Source of the DNA: an uncultured bacterium | GTDB taxonomy: Bacteria; Cyanobacteriota; Vampirovibrionia; Gastranaerophilales; Gastranaerophilaceae | Assembly (NCBI GenBank): GCA_949299435.1 | Contig: CASGAK010000042.1 | Location: 1-8,052 of the forward strand | Direction: 5' to 3' | Length of the DNA stretch: 8,052 nt | Part shown: positions 1 through 4,059 of the stretch, piece after piece | How the letters are laid out: every line of letters starts with the position of its first letter | Position numbering within the stretch: position 1 is the stretch's first letter | The notes under the pieces: generated by a model | Told to the model about the DNA's origin: nothing | Database searches by the model: none | What the model saw: the letters and a program-made list of their open reading frames with translations, nothing else | Position numbers and translations under genes: made by a program

Positions 1-179
1 CTGAGTTCAAAGTCGGCTTTTTGCAGAGCGTTAGATAGTACGGAGTATGCTTTTTTAAATTGTTGTTGTCTTACATGTAAATCATATTTACTCATTAATG
101 TCGGCAGAGTCATAGCAGCGACAATCCCTATTATACCAAGAGTAATCAACACTTCCGCCATAGTAAAACCTTTTTTCAT
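1..179 (-). CDS. Type IV pilin-like (prepilin N-methylation motif) protein, 3' part outside the window
   Basis: Only the first 59 codons are present; the gene runs off the left edge. The protein begins MKKG|FTMAEVLITLG, a classic class III signal: a four-residue basic leader ending in Gly, then Phe at +1 and Glu at +5. The hydrophobic helix continues with Gly14 and Pro22, and a charged helix follows (KYDLHVRQQQFKKAYSVLSNAL). By family knowledge such proteins are cut and methylated by prepilin peptidase and assembled into type IV pili or pseudopili of a secretion or DNA-uptake machine; which of these cannot be told without the globular domain. The start is supported by AGGAGAGA at 185-192, five bases ahead of ATG. 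The gene is divergent from the XRE regulator at 288. The N-terminus is the main reason for suggesting a Gastranaerophilales-type source. Confidence 0.88.
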   Translation of the reverse strand, partial: MKKGFTMAEVLITLGIIGIVAAMTLPTLMSKYDLHVRQQQFKKAYSVLSNALQKADFEL

Positions 180-207
180 AAAAATCTCTCCTGTGTTTAT
201 ATCAAGT

Positions 208-236
208 ATTTTAACATGCAATTTAGTAATTGTAAA
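208..236 (-). promoter_or_regulatory. Probable sigma-70-type promoter of the pilin-like gene
   Basis: On the minus strand TTTACA (231-236) is followed, after exactly 17 bases, by TAAAAT (208-213). A start near 201 would give a leader of about 20 bases that includes the ribosome binding site at 185-192. The boxes differ from consensus by one or two bases, but the DNA is AT-rich, so chance matches are easy. Confidence 0.45.
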
Positions 237-252
237 TATGTTTAATAATTGT
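227..252 (+). repeat. Direct repeat TAATTGT, candidate operator in the divergent promoter region
   Basis: TAATTGT occurs at 227-233 and again at 246-252, 19 bases apart from start to start, roughly two helical turns. The second copy runs into the 8-base palindrome GTTTAAAC (251-258). Both copies touch the promoter boxes proposed for the pilin and the regulator. That is where an autoregulating XRE repressor would bind, but in DNA this AT-rich the repeat could be chance. Confidence 0.25.
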
Positions 253-259
253 TTAAACT
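230..259 (+). promoter_or_regulatory. Possible promoter of the XRE regulator
   Basis: TTGTAA (230-235), an 18-base spacer and TAAACT (254-259) precede the regulator start at 288, giving a leader of about 22 bases. The -35 box nearly coincides with the -35 of the oppositely directed pilin promoter, so the two promoters would be back to back and compete for polymerase. The -10 is weak. Confidence 0.3.
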
Positions 260-287
260 AAAAGAAAATTAATTTTAGGTTAGTCTT

Positions 288-608
288 ATGAGTGAAATAA
301 AAAAGAATTTAGGTAAAAAAATTAAATATTATCGCGAGCTAAAAGGGCTTACTCAGGAACAATTGGCTGAATTGCTGGATTTTAATTGTCGTTCTTTATC
401 GTTTATAGAGTGTGGCACCAATTTCGTTACAGCGGAAACTTTGGAAAAGTTGTGTAAATATCTTGAGGTAACACCTAAGCAGTTGTTCGATTTTGAATAC
501 TATTTTAAAGAGCCTGTGGATATTAAAAATGAAATTATTTCACTTATTGATAGAAATAATGACAAAATTATTGATGTATATAAAATTGTTAAAGGCTTTC
601 TTAATTAG
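288..608 (+). CDS. Small XRE-family helix-turn-helix transcriptional regulator
   Basis: A 106-residue DNA-binding protein. Residues about 8-68 form a Cro/C1-type HTH: LGKKIKYYRELKGLTQEQLA is the typical first part (helix 2 at LTQEQLAELL, 21-30), followed by a recognition helix around NCRSLSFIECG (33-43), then TAETLEKLCKYLEVTPKQLF. Residues 72-106 (KEPVDIKNEIISLID and onward) form a short helical tail, perhaps for dimerisation. There is no sensor or protease domain, so any signal it senses is unknown. ATG at 288 fits the domain start; the ribosome binding site (TAGG at 276-279) is poor, suggesting low expression. It is divergent from the pilin gene and could repress it and itself (inference). 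Its stop codon lies one base from the end of the opposing HD gene. Cys34 and Cys42 flank or lie in the recognition helix; I cannot say whether they matter. Confidence 0.88.
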   Translation: MSEIKKNLGKKIKYYRELKGLTQEQLAELLDFNCRSLSFIECGTNFVTAETLEKLCKYLEVTPKQLFDFEYYFKEPVDIKNEIISLIDRNNDKIIDVYKIVKGFLN

Positions 609-609
609 T

Positions 610-1392
610 TTATACAATTTGAGGATTTGCTTCTTTTATTTTTTCCACATAATTTGTCAGGGCTTTGAATACAAATGGGTGCAGTTTCCCGTCCTTTACG
701 TCTGAATAGATTATTGTAAGTGCCTGTTGAGGGGTATATGCCTCTTTATAAGGACGTTTTTCTGTCAAGGCTGAGTATTTGTCAGCCATTGTTAAAATTT
801 GCAAATCCAAGTCTGCACGAAAATCTTTTGTTACAAATGGATAACCGCTTTTTTTAGCGTTCTGGTGATGATTCCTTATCATATTTAGTGTTTTTTTATC
901 AAGGTCGGTATTTTTTAAAATTTCATAGCCTAATTCGGAGTGTTTATGCATAATTTTTGTTTCATATTCATTTAATTTTCCCTGTTTGTTTAGTATTTCA
1001 TCAGGAATTAGAATTTTCCCGATATCATGAAGGTAAGCTGCATTTTTTAAGGACTTTTTGTTTACTTTCGTCTGTAATGAAAACGGTAAATTCTCTGCAA
1101 TTCCCATTGTAATTTCCTGTACGTCTTTGCAGTGATTGTCAAGTAAATTGTGTAAATTCGTTTGATTTATTTTTACAGGGAGATTTAATTCTTTTAAAAT
1201 ATTTTTAATTTTCGGGTTTTGGTTAATCAACTTTTCAAGAATTATCTCATTTGTGTATTTATTGGGGGTGTTATATTCAAATCTGTCATCAGGAAGTTGA
1301 TTTCTAAAGGTTATATGCCTTTTGAAATCTATGCTTTGTCCAATCGGATTAATCCCGCAAAATTTTAATGCAGTATTAATTTCCAATACCAT
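610..1392 (-). CDS. HD-GYP-like domain protein (metal-dependent phosphohydrolase fold) with altered GYP motif
   Basis: 260 residues. The HD-GYP-like domain spans about 80-255: NHCKDV (His87), LHDIGKILIPDEILNKQGKL (His122-Asp123, then the IP-D-IL-K-G-L pattern typical of HD-GYP), MHKHSELGYEIL (His151), HHQNAKKSGYP (175-185), MADKYSAL (Asp204) and EKRPY (211-215). Metal-binding His and Asp residues appear intact. In known members this domain usually hydrolyses cyclic di-GMP. Here the signature HHExxDGxGYP reads HHQNAKKSGYP, with Glu, Asp and Gly replaced by Gln, Lys and Lys, so c-di-GMP activity is uncertain. No membrane segment, signal peptide or receiver domain is seen; residues 1-80 match nothing I know. 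ATG at 1392 has AAAAGGTG (1403-1410) ten bases upstream. It stands alone, convergent with the XRE gene and divergent from panE. Confidence 0.82.
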   Translation of the reverse strand: MVLEINTALKFCGINPIGQSIDFKRHITFRNQLPDDRFEYNTPNKYTNEIILEKLINQNPKIKNILKELNLPVKINQTNLHNLLDNHCKDVQEITMGIAENLPFSLQTKVNKKSLKNAAYLHDIGKILIPDEILNKQGKLNEYETKIMHKHSELGYEILKNTDLDKKTLNMIRNHHQNAKKSGYPFVTKDFRADLDLQILTMADKYSALTEKRPYKEAYTPQQALTIIYSDVKDGKLHPFVFKALTNYVEKIKEANPQIV

Positions 1393-1430
1393 CTATTCTA
1401 CACACCTTTTATTTTCTACACTTCAGTATG

Positions 1431-1458
1431 TATATATAAAGTATTTTTAATAGAAAAA
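1431..1458 (-). promoter_or_regulatory. Weak candidate promoter for the HD-GYP-like gene
   Basis: Reading the minus strand, TTTTTC (1453-1458) and TATATA (1431-1436) are separated by 16 bases and would start transcription near 1424, about 30 bases before the start codon. The -35 is poor and the region is nearly all A and T, so this is only the best available candidate. Confidence 0.22.
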
Positions 1459-1487
1459 AATGCTTGTTTTTTATTTATTTTAATATT

Positions 1488-1517
1488 TTGTTACCCAAGT
1501 GGGTAATTTTATATAAT
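1488..1517 (+). promoter_or_regulatory. Probable promoter of the panE-lysM pair
   Basis: TTGTTA (1488-1493) and a perfect TATAAT (1512-1517) are separated by 18 bases. Transcription would begin near 1524, leaving a leader of about 54 bases. The spacer is filled by an inverted repeat (1491-1506), so the promoter looks repressible. Confidence 0.55.
1491..1506. promoter_or_regulatory. Perfect inverted repeat TTACCCA-AG-TGGGTAA, probable operator
   Basis: Two perfectly complementary 7-base arms (1491-1497 and 1500-1506) flank AG. The CCC and GGG cores stand out in an intergenic region otherwise almost free of G and C, which argues against chance. It overlaps the last bases of the -35 and fills the first two thirds of the spacer of the proposed panE promoter, the classical position for a dimeric repressor. 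A hairpin with a two-base loop is unfavourable and no U-run follows directly, so a DNA-binding site is likelier than a terminator. I do not recognise the regulator. Confidence 0.55.
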
Positions 1518-1577
1518 TTCTATTAAATTTATATTCAAATTATAAATGTTATTTTAATATGGTGATAAAATAAAATT

Positions 1578-2546
1578 ATGGAACAGAAAATTAAAAATGT
1601 ATTAATTTGCGGAATAGGTGCAGTAGGCAGTATTTATGCCGATAAAATTCAACAATACGACCCGGAGCATTTAAGAGTTCTGGTCGATAAAGAAAGACTT
1701 ATAAAATATACAAATACCCCAATAATTTTTAATGGAAAAGAGCTTAATTTTCATTATATTTTGCCTGAGGCTCAAGATTTTAAAGCTGATTTGATAATTA
1801 TTGCAACAAAATTCTCAGGCTTACTTGAGGTGCGAGAAAATATAAAAAACTTTGTTAAAGATGATACTGTAATTTTATCTTTGCTTAACGGAGTCACAAG
1901 CGAAGAAATCCTAGCTGAAAAATATGGCTGGGATAAGTTGTTGCTTTCTTATTTTATCGGGCACAGTGCAATTCGTGAGGGCAGAAATATAAAACATGAT
2001 GATGTGAATGTAATCGTGTTTGGAGATAGAGAAAATTCTATAGCTTCTAAAAATGTTGCTAAAGTAAAACATTTTTTTCATAAAGCAGGTATTACCTATA
2101 GAATCCCTATTGATATGAAATATTCGCTTTGGCTTAAATATATGCTTAACGTTTCAGCTAATCAATCCACAGCGATTTTAAGAATGACATTCGGTGAAAT
2201 GCTTGCAAATGAAAAGTTTATGGAATTTGCAGTGAATATTATGAAAGAAGTTCAAGCCATAGCAAAGGCTGAAGGGGTAAAAAATACCGAAGATATGGTC
2301 GATAAAACCTTGGAACATCTGCATTCTATGCTTCCAGAGGGTAAGACTTCTATGCTTCAAGATGTCGAAGCTGGAAGAAAAACTGAAGTGGATATGTTTG
2401 CCGGTACAATAGTTAAATTAGGTCAAAAACATAATATACTAACTCCTTATAATAAAATTCTGAAAGAAATGATTGAAATTATTCAGGAAGATCAAGATAT
2501 TAAAAATAAAAAGGTCTGCGATAAACTTAATTGTAATATTTCTTAA
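1578..2546 (+). CDS. panE: Ketopantoate reductase family protein (2-dehydropantoate 2-reductase)
   Basis: 322 residues, the usual family length being about 300. The family reduces 2-dehydropantoate to pantoate with NADPH, a step on the way to pantothenate and coenzyme A in the cytoplasm. The N-terminal Rossmann domain has CGIGAVGSIYA (Gly12, Gly14, Gly17) and ATKFSG (Lys78, nucleotide-binding position), followed by LLNGVTSEE (Asn104). The helical C-terminal domain has SLWLKYMLNVSANQSTAI, in which Lys187 matches the catalytic lysine and Asn191 and Asn195 the substrate asparagines, and SMLQDVEAGRKTEVD, with Ser258 and Glu270 in the expected places. Close paralogues with other 2-keto acid substrates exist, so PanE activity is likely but not certain. 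ATG at 1578 is preceded by GGTGAT (1561-1566), a modest ribosome binding site 11 bases away. The last 15 residues (KNKKVCDKLNCNIS) extend past the conserved fold. No other pantothenate genes are visible nearby. Confidence 0.82.
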   Translation: MEQKIKNVLICGIGAVGSIYADKIQQYDPEHLRVLVDKERLIKYTNTPIIFNGKELNFHYILPEAQDFKADLIIIATKFSGLLEVRENIKNFVKDDTVILSLLNGVTSEEILAEKYGWDKLLLSYFIGHSAIREGRNIKHDDVNVIVFGDRENSIASKNVAKVKHFFHKAGITYRIPIDMKYSLWLKYMLNVSANQSTAILRMTFGEMLANEKFMEFAVNIMKEVQAIAKAEGVKNTEDMVDKTLEHLHSMLPEGKTSMLQDVEAGRKTEVDMFAGTIVKLGQKHNILTPYNKILKEMIEIIQEDQDIKNKKVCDKLNCNIS

Positions 2547-2616
2547 AAATTAGGCAATAATTTTATTCAAATTTTCTTTATAAAAGTATGGGGAATTAAA
2601 ATTAAGGAGAATTTGA

Positions 2617-3348
2617 ATGACAAATGGGGTATCTGCCGAACAGGCAATTATAAATCAGGTATTTTCAGTATTGCCTGATGTTAAAGAGAAAAAAGAACAT
2701 GTATTAAAAAGAGGTGAATCTCTTTGGTCACTTGCTAAAAAAGAATTAGGAAATGACAAAAAACTTTCCAATAATGAAATTCGTAATTACATGTTTTTGA
2801 TTGCAAAAATCAATGGTCTTGATACGGTAGAAAAAATGAACGGACTACATGCAAATCAAAAGATTTATCTTCCCGGTAAAATCGCTGATGCGGTAAAAGC
2901 TCAAAAAACTACTGAAAATTCTACTGTTGTAGCTAATAATACACCAGTTACTCCGAAAAAGATTGAAAAAGAAAAATCATCTGCTGAAAAAACTGTAGAT
3001 GAATTATTAGATCGATTAAAAACCGATAAATCTTTATACGTACAAGGTGCTATGTTTGGGGCTTTTAGTTCTAATACTTATCATGTTTTCAGGTATAGAC
3101 ATGAGAACAACTATATATCAAGGCAAAGTCCAGTAATTGCTTTTGATGTTGATAGTCAAGGAAAAGTTTTTAGAATTTCTCTTGACGATATAAACGATGT
3201 TCTGCCACTTAAATATGATTATAATATATACAGTAATGGACAAATTAATCTTAGAAATTATAGGGAAACTCAAGTTGAAAAAATAGATAAACAAACAACT
3301 GAAAAATTGTTTAATGAGGTTCAAAATCTGTATAATTTATACAAATAA
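2617..3348 (+). CDS. LysM-domain protein without signal peptide, C-terminal domain unrecognised
   Basis: 243 residues. A LysM-type module covers about 28-87: HVLKRGESLWSLAKKELG opens it in the standard way (V-x-x-G-E-S-L-W-x-I/L-A), followed by a longer than usual helix region (LSNNEIRNYMFLIAKINGLD) and the closing strand HANQKIYLPG. LysM modules normally bind peptidoglycan or chitin glycans. Residues 95-125 are a Lys/Thr/Pro/Glu-rich linker. Residues 126-243 form a charged alpha/beta region (SPVIAFDVDSQGKVFRISLD; YSNGQINLRNYRETQ) that I do not recognise. The N-terminus (MTNGVSAEQAIINQVF) is not a signal peptide and no membrane segment is present, so location and export route are unclear. The start has a strong AAGGAGA (2604-2610) six bases ahead. 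It follows panE by 70 bases without a convincing terminator and is probably co-transcribed with it. A functional link to panE is not evident. Confidence 0.75.
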   Translation: MTNGVSAEQAIINQVFSVLPDVKEKKEHVLKRGESLWSLAKKELGNDKKLSNNEIRNYMFLIAKINGLDTVEKMNGLHANQKIYLPGKIADAVKAQKTTENSTVVANNTPVTPKKIEKEKSSAEKTVDELLDRLKTDKSLYVQGAMFGAFSSNTYHVFRYRHENNYISRQSPVIAFDVDSQGKVFRISLDDINDVLPLKYDYNIYSNGQINLRNYRETQVEKIDKQTTEKLFNEVQNLYNLYK

Positions 3349-3354
3349 TTCACA

Positions 3355-3394
3355 GAGAAAGTTTTGCGATAAGGTACTTGAGCAAAACTTTCTC
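3355..3394. terminator. Long perfect hairpin after the LysM gene
   Basis: GAGAAAGTTTTGC (3355-3367) pairs perfectly over 13 bases with GCAAAACTTTCTC (3382-3394), with a 14-base loop. It starts seven bases after the LysM stop codon, where a terminator is expected. The tail after the stem (GTTGTATATT) is only mildly T-rich, so termination may be inefficient or need the second hairpin downstream. Confidence 0.6.
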
Positions 3395-3415
3395 GTTGTA
3401 TATTAGAAAATGAAC

Positions 3416-3459
3416 AGCAGACTTTCGAGAGCAAATCAGTCAGGTGGCGAAGGTCTGCT
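3416..3459. terminator. Second hairpin between convergent operons, probable bidirectional terminator
   Basis: AGCAGACTTTCG (3416-3427) pairs with CGAAGGTCTGCT (3448-3459) over 12 base pairs with a single G-U pair on the plus strand, and a 20-base loop. T-rich sequence follows on the plus strand (ATTGATTTTATT) and, less clearly, on the minus strand (TTCATTTTCTAATAT). It can therefore serve the plus-strand panE-lysM pair and the minus-strand operon ending at 3488. Confidence 0.55.
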
Positions 3460-3487
3460 ATTGATTTTATTGTAGATTATTCCTGAA

Positions 3488-3721
3488 TTAATAATCGGAG
3501 TCCTGCTGATTATTATAATATTCAATTGATTGCTGTCGCATTTTTTCAATATCCTTAACCATTTCATCAGCTTTTTGCTCTATATTTTGTTGTTGAATTG
3601 AAGATTTATTAAGTGATGAATTAGTAATAGATTTGACTAGGGGTATAGTAGCTACAAAAAGTAATCCCACTATAAGCAGAGCTAAAAGCATTGATATTGA
3701 ACCAAATGCAGATTTCAGCAT
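3488..3721 (-). CDS. Small single-span membrane protein with pilin-like N-terminal helix
   Basis: 77 residues; I do not recognise the family. A basic N-terminus (MLKSAF) precedes one hydrophobic helix at about 8-29 (SISMLLALLIVGLLFVATIP). A hydrophilic, Gln/Lys/Glu-rich tail (35-77: SSIQQQNIEQKADEMVKDIEKMRQQ and onward) looks like a coiled coil. Aligned with the pilin at the left edge of the window, F6 falls at mature position 1, Gly19 at +14 and Pro27 at +22, but Ser10 replaces Glu+5 and Ala5 the leader Gly. It may be a degenerate pseudopilin-like protein or simply a bitopic membrane protein. Its start overlaps the end of the upstream gene by seven bases (ATGCTGA), so translation is probably coupled. 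It is the last gene of the radical SAM-RNase operon and ends before the hairpin at 3416-3459. Confidence 0.7.
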   Translation of the reverse strand: MLKSAFGSISMLLALLIVGLLFVATIPLVKSITNSSLNKSSIQQQNIEQKADEMVKDIEKMRQQSIEYYNNQQDSDY

Positions 3722-4059
3722 AATTTATTCCTTTTTATGAAAAGCGTAACAGCTTCATTAACAGATTTAGGGGTATTTAAAATATCCTCAGGTCCGTTGT
3801 TTGGAAAAAGACTTTTATCAACAAAGAATTTATTATAAATTGTAAGCCCCAAATATATAACAAAAGATGAAAGCATTACCCCTGCCATGGCTACTATAAA
3901 TTTTACTATGGTATCACTTTTGCTGTCAGGTGCATTTTGCGGGAGTGTGGATATTTGGTTTGTGATATCCTCTGCACAAAAACCGTTTTGTGCCGCAATT
4001 ATAATTATTGCGGCAGTTAAAACGATTATTGATAAAGTTTTAATTAAAGTTTTATTCAT
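3715..4059 (-). CDS. Small membrane protein: N-terminal signal or anchor, one further span, cytoplasmic tail
   Basis: 114 residues from ATG at 4059; the family is not recognised. Residues 1-22 (MNKTLIKTLSIIVLTAAIII) form a signal-like basic and hydrophobic start, with possible cleavage after FCA (29). A short polar stretch rich in Gln, Asn, Pro and Ser (30-49) follows, then a membrane helix at about 51-75 (TIVKFIVAMAGVMLSSFVIY). The C-terminal tail (76-114) ends in LNTPKSVNEAVTLFIKRNK and is probably cytoplasmic. The frame stays open to 4164, but that longer version would lie inside the RNase gene and bury the signal sequence behind 35 basic residues, so I chose the internal ATG. That start overlaps the RNase stop by eight bases (ATGAATAA), and the gene end overlaps the next start by seven, indicating translational coupling. 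The expressed partner may be a membrane complex with the 77-residue protein downstream. Confidence 0.75.
   Translation of the reverse strand: MNKTLIKTLSIIVLTAAIIIIAAQNGFCAEDITNQISTLPQNAPDSKSDTIVKFIVAMAGVMLSSFVIYLGLTIYNKFFVDKSLFPNNGPEDILNTPKSVNEAVTLFIKRNKLC

Noticed and set aside
493..705. Open frame across the end of the XRE gene and into the HD gene
   Set aside because: It overlaps two well-supported genes, starts inside the HTH gene in another frame and is just a hydrophobic by-product of AT-rich DNA.
2546..2564. Hairpin AAAATTA-GGCAA-TAATTTT after panE as a terminator
   Set aside because: The stem has no G-C pairs and only seven base pairs, with no U-run directly after it; it would be too unstable to terminate well.
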